Source: Tigriopus japonicus
Lineage: Eukaryota > Arthropoda > Copepoda > Harpacticoida > Harpacticidae
Length of the DNA stretch: 64,000 nucleotides
Reading direction: 5' to 3'
Assembly: GCA_010645155.1 (NCBI GenBank)
Contig: JAAGOF010000062.1
Span: 284,677-348,676, forward strand
In this document: positions 10,798-23,900 of the stretch, piece after piece
How positions within the stretch are numbered: the stretch's first letter is position 1
How the letters are laid out: the number at the start of each line of letters is the position of its first letter
Program-made: the position numbers and the translations under genes
The notes under the pieces: model-generated
What the model saw: only the letters and a program-made list of their open reading frames with translations
What the model was told of the DNA's origin: nothing
Databases searched by the model: none

Positions 10798-13588
10798 TTT
10801 GCGTCATTTCCAAGTCCAGACATGCTGGGACAGTTTATCCTACTGAAATCTCTGCTTAACCATCGTGCCAACACTCCCATGTCGTACTCTAGCTCATGGT
10901 TCCAAAATTTCAGCATGGAGAGTGTATACACTATAACGCAAGTTTGACGTCGGCAGTTAATTGGATGGAACAACAAAATGCCTGTCCCATCTTCGGAGAT
11001 GTAAGGGGTCCCCATACGTGGAATAATGGCCTCCTCCTGCTCGTGATTCAAGACTAGTCTCGACGGCAAAACTGTCAAGGTGTCCCTATTGAATAGAGGT
11101 TTATGACACTTCTGGTGTGGGCTGAAATCTGGCCGTTCCTGGAACCCGTTCCCCCAACTTTGTCGTCGCATTTGCCAAAGCTGGCGGACAATTTTGGACC
11201 TTGAGTACAAAAAACTCGTTTCCGGCATATGTTCCATGAAATTGCGATTATCTCAGGACTCAAGCCACACTAACGGTTTTAACTAAGCAGGAGATGGTTC
11301 CATGGAAGCACCCACCAAACACTTGATTCCAGTCCTGAGAGGGTAAATTAATGTTCCTAGATGAGGCCATGAATGTCCGTGAAATAGCTTTCAAACGATT
11401 TTCCAAGAAAGTTAAGAAAATGATAGCAATGCCTGTTGGCACATTCTAATTTGGAAGGAAAAATTCCAATACCATCAAGGAATGCTTTAGGTAGTTTTTT
11501 GACAAAAGTAACATCCAACTATGGTACAAATTAAACCATCCACGTTTTCCACTTTTGATGCTGCTTTGAGTTATCAGACTGTCAGCAAATAACGTGCTTT
11601 GTAAATATAGCTTCTCCTCTCCAGGTTTGGGAATATTGCCACAAGTCCTTGGATCCGTTTTATCGTACACTCGAGCACTGCAAACAATTTCCAGCCATCA
11701 GAAACACTTCCGATGTGCTTTAGAAGGAATTTCTTCGAAGTGCCATCATTTCAAATTGCTATGTCTGGCAGGCTTGAATTGATCAAAGTTGGGAAATGCA
11801 GACACGAGGGCAACACTCTCTTGCCTCCAGTCATAAAGTTGGGATTCGTCTTTCTTTCTTTCTTTCTCACGGTCTTTCTTGCTTTGGCTGTTTCCACCGC
11901 GTCGATTTGGCGAATCCTCTAGTCACGATTCTCGACTTTAATGGATTCCAGAATTGGCTCACTTGTTTTTAACATCGCAGATATACTTTATTGAACCTTC
12001 CCGGATGTCTTGGCTGAAGGAAGGAGACCAAGTGCAATCATTCAAATCATCCTCCTCAATCCAAGATCCAGACGACAGACGCATGAGCGCACTTCTGGAG
12101 CAGAAGTGATGCAGTTGAATTAGCCAACAGGGACTCCTGACTTGTCCCTGAATGAATGGAACCGACCAACCAAAAACCAAGACAATAATATGTCCCACTT
12201 AGTGTAGGTTATCGCCCACTGCTTGACCTTGAAGGTCTCGGCAAATGGGAGGGAAACGTGGAACAAATTGGAGAGTGTGAGAAGTTGGCTGAGTGATGAT
12301 CTCAAACCTTGGCACAAAGTACTTCATTTCCTCCAGCCCTTGAAACCTCGATCCCTCAAATGGGTGTACGCTAAAAGTAAATTCATTACAAAACTGCAAA
12401 GTTCCAAAGGTGGGACCAGAATGCGAAAGATCCAATTTGAGCCAGGATTGGTGGAACTGGCGATACAATCTATGTGAAGTCCCACAGATTATTTTTATGC
12501 GCGAGGCAACAATCTCGGTTCTTGGAAAGAAGCAAACAATGGTTTTAAGCATCTTCCATGGAAACGGCCAAGTTGTTTAAAAATCCAAAACTTTGAAAAG
12601 TGGGGTTATGAATGGTCGAGGCCTAAAAACACGAGATGCATCCATTTCCGATCGATATTCTATTAATAAGAAGACAGAGCTCAATTTGGAGAGTCAACAA
12701 TCTGTGCAATAAAGGCAAATTTGTCTTCTCAAAATAGAATCTAGCTCTAAAAGTAATTGACCCTTTAAGAACAAGTTTAAAGCTTACTTGTGAAGCAACT
12801 TTTATGAATATTGATGTACAGGTAGCTCAACAGACATAAAAAGAACAAGTCTTGATTGAATACCTACTATCGAAGGAAAGAGACCTTAGAGAGCTTTTTT
12901 GTTCCAAGCGTTTATCTTTTAACAATCCAATTCCAAAAGAAATAATGTTTGGGAATGCATTTGTTAGAAAACACTCGTAACGCCCTAGAAAATTGAGAGA
13001 CGACATCAATCATTCGCCTTTCTCCAATAAAAGCTTCACTTTGAAGTCTTGGGAAATCCATTCAAATCTGTGCAGATTTGATGAGTTCTTTCCCTTCAAT
13101 TTAGCACTTCTTTCGCGAAGAAGCTTTATGGCACCACTTCAAGGTAAGGATTAGGACCATTTCCATCCAAGGAATCCGTAGATACTCAAATACCAACCTT
13201 TGAAGACGGATGATCCTTGACTTATTGAACCCATTTCTCAAAAGAAGCCAAACCGAAACTAGGTCAAAATTGAGGCAGATTTTTTCAAATATTGGAATTC
13301 TTTCTTTTCAAGGATGCACTTTGTTAAACGACAACAACAAAAAACTTAAGCCCGAATACAAGGCTTTGTTGAAAAGGTATTGTGTCTAATACTTAATTCA
13401 GCGACTTCATTGTTCCCATGTTTATCATTTTGAAACATTGTTCAAGGTCTGAAAATGTCTACAGTCGATGCCTACAAGCATAATAAAAAGTAAGACAAAG
13501 GTTTGCTTTAAATCTTGGCAAATCTTAATCCACGTAACTTGTGAACATTATAAACATGTATTTGTTCGAAAATTTTGTTCATCTAACC
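10798..13588. other. No recognisable gene
   Basis: The longest frame (minus strand, 171 codons, ATG at 11237) runs into the transposon end at 10794 and shows no known domain. A + strand frame at 12223-12477 overlaps a minus frame at 12199-12552; neither is recognisable. Otherwise non-coding. Confidence 0.5.
11850..11868. repeat. (CTTT)n microsatellite
   Basis: Four to five tandem CTTT units. Confidence 0.5.
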
Positions 13589-14262
13589 CAGGGGTACGCA
13601 ACCTCTGGGCCCGAAGCATATTTTCGTGGGCCCCAAAGTAAATTCTTTCTCACTATATAGAGTGGGTCTCACGCCCTTGTTTACCCACTTATGTTGGTTT
13701 TCAATTGCAAGCATTAAAAATAGCTTCCTGCAATAGTGTTTTTGGCATCAAGTTTTCGCGATTTCCAAGTTTTCTTCTTGGATTTTCATCTTTTCAGCTG
13801 AAGTTGCAACTTTGAATTATTGGCGAGTTATGTATCATTTTTCATTAATTTGATTTTATTGCGATGCCGTGTGCTTTTTGTAATCTTTTGAATAATGGCT
13901 CACTTCTCCAGGGTATGATTTCCTATACAATATTATTGATATTTATTTGACAGTCCATTTTTGTAGCCAGGAGGATTTAAACATAACATTAAAATATTTT
14001 AAGAAGCAAATATTTGAGAAAAATGTGTTTCAAGCAAGCTAGTTAAGAAGGGCCTAGACTGGGCATGGAAAATCTGAACTGTTTTTCATTGTTCAATCCT
14101 TTTGTACAACTGAATATGTGGAAACGGTAGCAGATGGTCATGAATATGATGAAAGGGGTTAAAAGGGTTTATTACAAAATACGATTACAAGGACGGCCCT
14201 TTGTTTGAGAATGTGGGCCCCGGCACAAATTCAGTTACGTTGTGGGCCTTTGCCGTCTTATG
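13589..14262. mobile_element. Probable hAT relic
   Basis: It starts CAGGGGTACGCAACCTCTGG, close to the hAT end CAGGGGTCGGCAACC seen intact at 25679. The right edge GGGCCTTTGCCGTCTTATG near 14262 may be a decayed TTGCCGACCCCTG. Both sides carry TCTAA as a possible remnant of the target duplication. GGGCCC-rich blocks near both ends support one element. The right boundary is uncertain. Confidence 0.5.
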
Positions 14263-14574
14263 GTTCTAAGCTGTAACGGGACTTTCAAAACTTGATGGGT
14301 ATTACGTCAAGTTATTGTACTAGATACCACCTACTGTGTATTCTTGGGAAACCCGTGGCAGCCATTTCTTGTGCTGTCATTCCTACAAAATCTTCAAAAC
14401 CCGACAAATACATATTGTTGCGTATAATGTAAGAAATAAGCCTATTGACCAATCTCAAGATTCGAAATGGTGTTACAACGATTAGTCAGTCATAAATTAT
14501 GATCAGTTTGCTCACTCAACGTGACTTTTGATTTTTAGAACGATAATATCGTAGCTGAACTCATATAGACTCAA
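14263..14574. other. No gene seen
   Basis: Short AT-rich interval between two repeats. Confidence 0.5.
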
Positions 14575-14787
14575 CACGGTGTTTCCGATGGCTTTTTAGG
14601 TTTGGATCGAAAAACCAAAGATATCTTGGCATTTTTGGACCCACAATTCAATGGAGAACAGCTTTATTCTTATTGTATTACATAAGTTGAGGTCCAGGGA
14701 AAAAGTTATATACCTAAAAACCTATGAACTACAACTTTATTGATAAACTTTGATGAAAAAAACTAAAAAGCCATTCAAAACACCGTG
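14575..14787. mobile_element. CACGGTG-family MITE, copy B (213 bp), inverted relative to copy A
   Basis: The ends are CACGGTGTTTCCGATGGC and, reversed, CACGGTGTTTTGAATGGC. The core (AGGTCCAGGGAAAAAGTTAT, then ATACCTAAAA) is the reverse complement of the core in the copy at 7169-7392. No target duplication is visible, so this copy is probably older. Confidence 0.5.
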
Positions 14788-16342
14788 AATATGAAGACAT
14801 AATTTACGAGATCTACTTTGGCAATTTGACAAGTTTAAGACAAGGATAGCTCTAAAATCTAGTGACTTCCGTACTGTTTTGCCTTCCTTTGGTGACAGAT
14901 TTTTAAGCTTAGATTAAATTTCTCTAAACAAGGCCTGCAATAACAAGGAAACCAATAAAAACATTGTTCCTCACTCAAAGGTAAAGTGGAATATTTTACG
15001 AAAAGAACCAATCCACTATTGAAAATTGTGACTTTGAGAAATATCAAATGTCTTACAACAATAAATCCCAATGATGGCCAAATAGGGCTTAATACGATAA
15101 GAACTACTTAGCTAAACCCCCTTAAAATGCATATCTAAGAGGAAATACGTTCCAATCATCTTCACAACACCAAGTTGGACATTTGCCTGAAAATTGAAAG
15201 AAATCTTTCCAAAAATGTGTTTTTGTATGTGGTGTGGATTTGATATTTGATTTTATACACGAAGGACAATATCTAAAATGGAGCAAAAGAGATTTTTTGA
15301 AGTTTTGCTAACTTTTACAAAACATACAGTGAAGGCACTTGTATGTATACGTCCCTTTCATAGTTCAAACGGCATGATTTAAAAGTGCATATCTTAAGTG
15401 CGTTTCAAATACCATGGTCAATCATTTTGACCTGTTTTGACAAAACACACACAACAAAAAGAAGATTGTAATTTCATGAGTTAGAAAATCCACATTGTTT
15501 GGTTTAAAATTTGAGTTTTCATGTAAACCGAACGTTTTTCACTTTTTGGGTCATAAAGGGTTCAGCTGAAATTAACAAAAAAAACTTGGCAACTGCTCAA
15601 CATATTTTCAATTAATTAAAACTGAACCGACATTGTCTCTAGGTTTCTATTGACTTAGGTCGTAGGTTTCATAAATTAGTCATTTTTTATGTTTTAAGTT
15701 AAATTAGTTTTGATTTACACCTGACTTTGACGAAGTCAGTTTATAAAAGTTGCTCCTCTCAATTTCTTAGCTCATACCATGCCTTTGTTTGGGATTTTCC
15801 ATTCACACTCCACACATTTTTTAAGTTCCGTGCTCATCGTGCCAATAAAGGTTCCGAAGTCTTTCGGTGCTCTCAAATGATTGCTATAGAAGTACATTTT
15901 TTCTTTTTGTTATGATGTGTCCATGAGGTTTGACACTAAATCTCGTTAGGTCTTCATCTTTGTCGGACTTTTTTAATGAGGACGGACATCCAAACTGAGA
16001 AGCACTTATCTGGCCTGACAAGAACATGGTTTTCGGACTGGCTCCTAAACAAATAGGAGATAGATAGGTAGACCTCCGAAGTACAGAAGAAAGCAAACAA
16101 ATTAGCAGCCGCTAATAACCGACAAGAGAAAACATTAGTAGATTGGAGATTCATCCTGGAGAGATGGTTTCTCAATAGCGAAAGGGCAAAACTCCCAACA
16201 CATTAGGTAAATATGGCTATGACGGTCTTCATTCGTAATGCAGATGTTCTTTTGGGATGAACCACTTCAACGACAAGCTTGACGTGTTCTTATGTAAGGG
16301 TTAAGAAGTACAGATGTAAGAGTTATACCATACATCAAATTT
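14788..16342. other. No gene seen
   Basis: AT-rich non-coding DNA. Short frames at 14859-15071 (-) and 15727-15915 (+) have no recognisable content. Confidence 0.5.
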
Positions 16343-16350
16343 GTTTTTAT

Positions 16351-16679
16351 TAGTGATGGACCGAAACGGCTCATAACCGAAACCGAAAGTTTCGGCCGAA
16401 AGAGGGCTTAACCGAAACCGAAACCGAAAGCAGCTGACTACAAAATTGTGTAAATGCAAAATCCACATTTTAAATTAAATTGCTTAAGTGTTCAATGTTG
16501 GGTAGGGCGTAGATTTTGAAAAATCGGGAAACTAGAATTTCAGTGGTTTTTGGACGACAATTTTTTCGATTTTGTTGTCAAACTCCGTCCTTTATAGTGC
16601 ATGTCTGCTTTCGGTTTCGGTAGGCATAACCGAAACCGAAACCGAAATTTCGGCCGAAAGCGCTTTCGGTCCATCACTA
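16351..16679. mobile_element. hAT MITE with perfect 8-bp duplication (329 bp)
   Basis: GTTTTTAT occurs at 16343-16350 and 16680-16687. The element ends are TAGTGATGGACCGAAA and the exact inverse TTTCGGTCCATCACTA. Both subterminal regions carry arrays of ACCGAA units and the palindrome TTTCGGCCGAAA, giving strong secondary structure. No coding capacity. Confidence 0.5.
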
Positions 16680-16687
16680 GTTTTTAT

Positions 16688-17642
16688 GGATTTTTTCAAT
16701 GTTCCTATGTAGCTTTTTGTGAGTTTTTTCAAAAGAGACTCGTTATGATGAAACAACATGCTCATTTCTTCTTCTCCGTGATAAATCTTGAACATTTTTT
16801 TAAAAGTAATTATTTTTGACTTCTTTAAATGAAGAGGTCTAGTATATCAGCTGAAGGACAGAAAAAGAGTAATAAAAATCCAAATTTTAGCTTCTTTTCG
16901 AACGGGCCAAAAGTTCAAAAAGAGCAAAATAACGGCTTCGTAATGTCTGTACTAGTAAATATTGAAGAGTTTCCCGCTGCTCTACTAGAGTGCTAAATCA
17001 ACTTACTATTGATCAAAATATGATCCAACAAATTCAAGAAACCATTGACCCCATAAACTTCAAGTTTCATGGATTTTGGAGGAATTGGAGAAATTGACAA
17101 AAGTATCTTAGGTACTCTGAAAGATTAAGGTATTTTGTGAGCAATTACAATAAAACGTCCCATAAAAGCAACAAAACTCCTAAAAACTGGCCTCGGCTTC
17201 CGGGTGTCAAGTTCTCGCTCTCGAGAAGGGCAAGATTTTCTAACCCCTCTATTTCTTGATTCCCACATTCATGGATTCACCCGTTCCTGCGATATTCCAA
17301 GTGTCGCAAAAAAAAGTGAAGCAAATTGAGTGAAGCATATTCCAGATGGGACTTAACACTATGGAATGCTTTTATCCATTTTTGATTTGACATGCTCATT
17401 GAACTTACCATTATTTTCGATAAAGATGCGTTAACGCCAAATAGTTCATGGGTAATGATTGCTCGATAACGCAAAATCCATTATCATTGAGAGTCGTGTT
17501 CAGAGGCGTCATCACAAAAGTCATTGAACGGAACTCCATCCCGCTAAAGAAATCACTTATGTATTGGGTTGTTGAGTTATGTTAATGGATTTATGCACCA
17601 CACAGTGTTTGAAAAAGACAATGACGTTTTAACAATATGCTT
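16688..17642. other. No gene seen
   Basis: AT-rich non-coding interval. Confidence 0.5.
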
Positions 17643-18282
17643 GTAATTGGGAATATAAAAAGGTTGCTTCAAGTGAGTGTTTTAAATCATACCGCAAGCG
17701 GCAAAACAGGGCCGTTGGCTGTGCCGCGTTGCTCAGTTCATTTTGGCGAATCCAAGTTTTTCCCATCTAAGCGTCTAATCAATGATTCTAGGTCCTTGGA
17801 AGCGGTTTATTTTTTACGCCTTGATGCCTCTGCTTACACCTGGTTGATACTCAGTTTACTTGCTAGAAAATGATACATATAAAATCATATATTACCAAAA
17901 AACAACATTAAAAACTAATTTATTTTCTTGTATGGGCAACATTTTGGAACATTGATGTGATTCTTTGGAATCCACTGAACAAATCAGCATCTTTAAACTA
18001 TTGTTTGGATCAATGTTAAGTTCTTTTTTTGCAATAACACAAGGCTTGCTTAATTGCTTTTAATTCAATCACCCTAAAAATGACTTTTGCTTATTATTGA
18101 CCCAATTCCAGCCCAGGCATATTTACGTGAAATATCGATCGTTTCGCACGCTTAAATGGAAAAAAACTTTAATTTGCCAAAATGGGCTGAGCAACGCAGA
18201 ACAGCCAACGGTCCTGCTTTACCGCTAAAGATATGATTTAAAACGCTCACTTGAAGCAACCTTTAAATATCCTCACTAATAG
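17643..18282. mobile_element. Long-inverted-repeat element (~640 bp)
   Basis: The left arm holds GGTTGCTTCAAGTGAGTG, TTTTAAATCATACC, CCGTTGGCTGTGCCGCGTTG and CTCAGTTCATTTTGGC. The right arm carries the reverse complement of the same series, diverged by about 15 percent by eye (near 18130-18275). Arms are about 150 bp with a ~330-bp centre. The ends are not sharp and no target duplication was found. Confidence 0.5.
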
Positions 18283-20726
18283 AATTTCAGCCAAATGCCC
18301 TCACTTAGCGGGTTCATGGCCATTTTTGTTGGCATATGTGTGGACAGAGGCAGAAAATCATTTGATTTGATGCACTTCTTGCACCATTCTCCGCAGAAAG
18401 ATTTATGAGGCATTCAAATTACTGTTCATGTACCCAGGCGTGATCATCCAAGCATAAAAGCCCCATGGAACAAAAGCACTTAGCCCATAGCAGAGAGAGT
18501 CCATAAAAATCCGGGAAAATACTTCCAAAGTGACTTTCTTACAAACGCCCTACGGTTGTCTGTAGTGGTGAAAAAACGGAACACTCAAAGGATGGAATTA
18601 ACACGTTAGTGCTGGGAAAGAATTTGGGACATTTAGATTTTTTATAAATTTCCTCCAAATGTCTCAAATGCAAAAAACGAAGAAAGAGGGCTCAAAAGAA
18701 AACCAATACACGGTCAAAGCAGGAGTTCTTAAACTGGGGTTTTTGGGGATCACCATAAAGTTTTTTTTGGAAAAGGGGAAAGGTGTAATTTAGCAAAACT
18801 TCTCATGTACAGAACGTGGATTCTGAATATCGAAAGCGATAATTTCTCCTCAACACATTCACCAAACAATTAGGTTGCGGATGAATTCTTCAATTACATT
18901 TTAATACACAACTAAAAAGGATTAATGCAATGAATAATCACGCCGTGCATTAATATTTTGTTTTTGTTTTTAGTGGTCTCCCAATTCACCTCTTTATGAC
19001 AACTCTAAATTTTAGATCTACAATTGTCGAGATTTAAACACAACGTAGACAATTTACTATGATTCTTACGTGAAAAAATCTGTTTGTGCAAGATTCTTCA
19101 ATGGCAGCAAATTCTAAAAGCACATTGTGTGGCCACTTTTCCTGAAGCATGACCAAAAAACGACAAATCAAGCCAGCTTACATGGAATTCCATTTCCTGC
19201 ATCGGATACATAAACGGAAATATTACTTTGAATTTCTTGCGTTATTGAATCATGTTGTTTAAATATGCTCCTTTAGGCCTGGTTTCTAAAAGTAAAGTCA
19301 AAGGGGCCATGGCTCAAAAAACTTCTAGAACCCCTGCCTCGCGGACTTCTTTGACCAAATGGGTTAAGAAATGTGGGCATACCATGCATTTTCAACTTAA
19401 TAGGAGTTTCCGCTCGATTTTTGCATTTACAAACAAACAGCTTTGCATAATGGATTCTTTTTAGCATAGAGTAAATCAACCCCCTAGCACGAAAGAACTT
19501 GCATCGGGATTAAACGGAAGTTGAACTATTACCCTTGGTGCACAATGGACCAAACATAAAGGGTATTCAATGCAAGAACACGTTGAACACTACTGAAATT
19601 CAATTCGAATCTATTAAACCATGTCAACACATTTAAAATGCACTTCTTTTAATGCGGTGAATATGGGCTGATAAACTTCTGATCTGGCATCACACTCATT
19701 TCTTTCAAAATTGAGCCAACAAATTGAAATTATGCTCTTTTTGACAAAACTGAATAGCTTAATATGCGGAAAATTGTTAATTAACTGAGGGTGCATTTTG
19801 AATGCAAATGAACATTTACTTTGGAAATTTACAAAGTCTACATTTCTTCGTTTTATCCCAATTTCGTAAGTATTTCAGTAAATTTCATACACTAGTTTGA
19901 TTGACATTTGGCCTCACAACTGATCTAAATTACATTTTGACGTGGACTACTTCATTTTAGTTCATTTCGTCTTTTCCACCCTTGCTTCCAAATGAATGCA
20001 TGAAAATTGTATTTCAGTCCTGATAAGTCATAAATACGGCTCGGAAAAATTTGTTCAATAGCGCTTGCACCAAAAATTGCAACTTTTGGCATTTTCACCT
20101 TGATCACTTCAATTCTGCGGGATTTGGATCAAAATGCATTTTTTACACGTATTTCTTCAAGACCTTTTCAAAAAATAATGTTTGTCTATTCTTTAGAAAA
20201 ATTTGAACAAAGCAAAACTGCGTTCTTAAGGAAGCCAAAGGTTTAAGGAAAGATAAGTTTAAGGGGACAAACCTTTGCCCAGAATTGAGGCACATATTTG
20301 GTAATATATGACTTTTTGATTAAAAAGAAGCGACATTTTTAAGCCAGAAAATAGGAACTTGTTAGAAACTTTTGTCGAATTGAGTGCTACTTTGAACAAA
20401 AAATATTGTAGCTTTAAAGCTAAAAAAATGCCACTCTACACAAAAAAGCACCAACTTTACCTGAACCCTAGTCTTAAAATAGTAACTTGAGGTTGTGCAG
20501 AAAAGGATGAAGTTGGATTTTGAAAATATTTTGTAGTTTTGCATACAGGTCTTTTCACACCAGAATTTTATACAAAACTACAAAATTTAAGACCTTTCCT
20601 ATGCCACCCTTTGACCACTCTGACTGTCTGCACAACAGCAAATAAGCGACATTTTCAGGCTGATTGGGCAGGTTGAACGCTATCTAGTGATCAATAGACT
20701 GTATTGACAAACGCAAAACAGCTTAC
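18283..20726. other. No gene seen
   Basis: AT-rich non-coding DNA. At 18730 the string CAGGAGTTCTTAAACTGGGG resembles a hAT terminus, but no matching right end was found. Confidence 0.5.
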
Positions 20727-20985
20727 ACAATTTTAAGGTTCATCAGCTGTAAGCTGTGAACATCTTTTTCTTGCTTTGATTTCCATAGTGACCGCGCATC
20801 ATGTGGCGAAATCTGCCTCCTCGCTATCGTAGGTCAAGACGAGCTTGAAGAAACAAGTTTTTTCAAGAGCCGAAAACTGGAACCCTTAATCTTGGCAAGT
20901 TGCTTGAACAGTTTTTCCTTTTGTTTTGATCGTTTTGATCCTGTCGCTTGATCAGCTAATGCAAAGTCAATTCACGAATATGGGC
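20727..20985. repeat. Dispersed repeat, copy A
   Basis: It shares ordered blocks with 47235-47500: CACAATTTTAAGGTTCATCA, CAGCTGTAAGCTGTGAACA, TTTGATTTC, GACCGC, GGTCAAGACGAGCT, GTTTTTT and ACCCTTAATCTTGGCAAG. In the second place the sequence lies inside a hAT-like element, so this may be the remnant of a relative. No ends were identified here. Confidence 0.5.
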
Positions 20986-23900
20986 TTGACGAAGCACAAC
21001 ATTCAAATAAGCAACTGATACCGACACAGATATGTGTAGATACGACATACTGCTTTGTTTTGAAGGCCAACTGGCAGCTGTTGATTAGAAAAGCTTGTGT
21101 AAAAAATTGTTGGATTTCCGTAGAGTAATCAATCAGTTTGTTTTGAGCTCAATGTGTTCAAAAAAGATTGAACTACTAATGGGAAACAAACAAATATAAC
21201 CAAGAACAAACAAAGACAAACAAACGACAGCATACCAAACAAATAGAAATCACAAACAAAGAACAAACAAATTGGAAAGAGAAGTCAACAACTGCTGTTT
21301 GTTTTGGTCTCCCTGAAAAACAGGGCTGCCAAAAATGACATCCCTTACGAGTTGAAAAAGGTCAAAAGAAAATAAAAGTTTTTTCTTCGAAAAAAATTTT
21401 GAAAGTCAAAAGTAAGTGTTCCATTTGCATGGGATATATCTCTTGGACCAATAAATCATTTCAATAGCAATAATTATTGTGGCGAAAATAATCATTAGAC
21501 ACTCGCTTTCACAAATTATGATAAATCTTGACAGCAACACTGTTTTTTTTGGGAATGGTACAAATTTACCCCAAACAAACAAATATTCTGAAAACCCAAA
21601 CAAATATACAAACAAACAAAGAAATGGCCAATTTGTTCGGATCAGTAGATTGAACCATAACACAAGATTCTTGGTCGGACATACTCATTTGTCAGCTGTG
21701 ATTGAACGGTGTGAAACAGCAACCAGTGATTTTTCGTTCAAAATGAAACACTAGTCCAACTTAGTTTGTCCAAGGATTTCTTAATACAGGATTTGAAACC
21801 ACATCGGAAAAAGTGCCTGTCTCAAATTATGCGTCATTCAGGCAACCCAAGCCAATTCTCATTGGGCAGGATTGGCCAAATCTGCCATTCAAAAGGTGAC
21901 GAGATCATTGACGAGCAGACAGCATGATTTCATCTCATGACAGAACAACATCTTTTTATAATTTGAGTGTCAAGTTCCTTCTGCTATTCATAAGCTCATG
22001 GCAGGTTTCTATTATTTGAAGAAATGACTTGAGCCTTAATCATTTTGCAAGATCCAAATCACAATTTTTAAGGCCTACAATTTGCAGTCACCCTTGTTTG
22101 TTTTGCCAGTCGCTTCTCACTCACAACATTTGAAACATCTTGAAAAATCATCTTGAAATGTGATTAATTCATCGGTTCAGTGCTTTTTAAGTGTGATTTT
22201 TAAGTCATGTTCAGGTCATTTGGCTCATGGCAATACTCCTTCATCTGCTGTAGTGCTACAGTCTATGATTGATGGCACACCCACCTTTGATAGTGCAACA
22301 GCTTCAGTGACACAAGTACCTTCTCACCCTAAGTTATTTTGGGAATCAATCAAGTCTCAACCACTGCTAGAGTGTTCATGGTGTGAGTTCATCTTGATGC
22401 CAAGGCTTGTTCTGTTGGTGATTCAGCCATATACCAAACATCCATATACTTTTTTTTAAATGTGAGTGAACCAAGCAAGTAAGAACCAAGAAAGTAAGTG
22501 TGTGCATTGTGTGAGGCATAATTCTGGGCATCTTTTAAGCTCAAAACAGACTATTTTTCTTAACATATACGTATGTGTCCAAAATTGAAACACAAATGTA
22601 TTTGGTCCATTGACAAAATCACCAAAGAAAGAATTTTTTTTGATAGTCATTCTTGTAGTGCTTTTTATCTTGCAGTGAGAAGTACTTAATGATCTCAACG
22701 AGACATCGTTAAGCAGATCAAGAAACTGTGGGAGTGTGACTTGAATCATAGCTTCTCGTTACTGTTTGGATCCATTAATAGGAATGAAGCTACTGAGAAA
22801 CCCAGGTCTTGTAACTTGACATGGGGATAAGGTAGGAGGAATGTGCACTCTGCTAAGAATATATATAATTAAATGAAGGTATCTTAATTTAACTTAATGA
22901 AGGGATAAAAAAATGTGTCAGTCAATAAACATGACACACCCATTGGGCCTCTTGGTAGATTAATAGTATGATGTCTCAATGCTATTATATTTGATACATT
23001 ATAATGCACAAAGGGTGATAAATTAAACTTTATTGTGGCTTTTCATGTGCAATAAAGCTATATAATCTACATTTGCTTACAGTAACCATAAGCCATTAAG
23101 GTATACCAAATATTTCATGAAGAAATCGCCTATCTGAATCACTTATATGGATATTTACATATATTCAATCAAATTGGATTGTCTCAAGTTAAAACTATGT
23201 TAAAATTTGATGTTTTGGGTTGTCTATCCATGCATGAGTATTACAAAAATATCAAACCTGTGAAACTCCTTTACATGGGAGATGTGGAGACTGAAAAAAT
23301 AAGCTAGAAAAAAGGTAACTAAGTTGTTAACATCTAACATAAGTCTGAATTAAGTAACGTAACTTCCTGAGCATCATGACGCTTACTGAAAAGGTTGCGT
23401 GGCCGTCAGCCGTCCAGAAGTTCCGTGGTCCATGGTTTGTCACAGCTACATTTATCCTTGAACACCCAACAACTAAAGACCATAAGAAAAGAACGGCACC
23501 GCCTGAAAACGTTTCTTTGCTTGTCCAAAAAGTATTTGGGTAGATTTGATACTTTCTGCAAATTACCAGTACAAATTGAATCAGTTTTGTTTGATCTATT
23601 GCTTGAAAAATAAAACTCATTTTGGGCTCAAGGTTGTATTGCTTTACGAGAAAGGGCCAAATCTATACCAACTTTTAACTGGATTAAACTCTGAAACAGA
23701 AAACAAAATTCTCTTTAAAACACTCTTTAAAAAAAAGAAAAGTGCCAATTTATTTTTCCTAAATACTCCCATTCAAAAAAATGATATTTGGATTTACTTT
23801 ACATACTTTCTTAAATAATTTCATTTTTTCTTACATATTATTCTGATACTTAGCCTTCAAAATTAGGTATTCACTATTCCTGACCAACCCACGGATCAAG

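Noticed and set aside
10722..11237. 171-codon minus-strand frame with an ATG
   Set aside because: It reads about 24 codons into the right end of the transposon at 9098-10794, has no recognised domain, and its length is borderline for chance.
18730..18765. hAT-like terminus CAGGAGTTCTTAAACTGGGG
   Set aside because: No matching right end or duplication found downstream; possibly a relic, but not supportable as an element.
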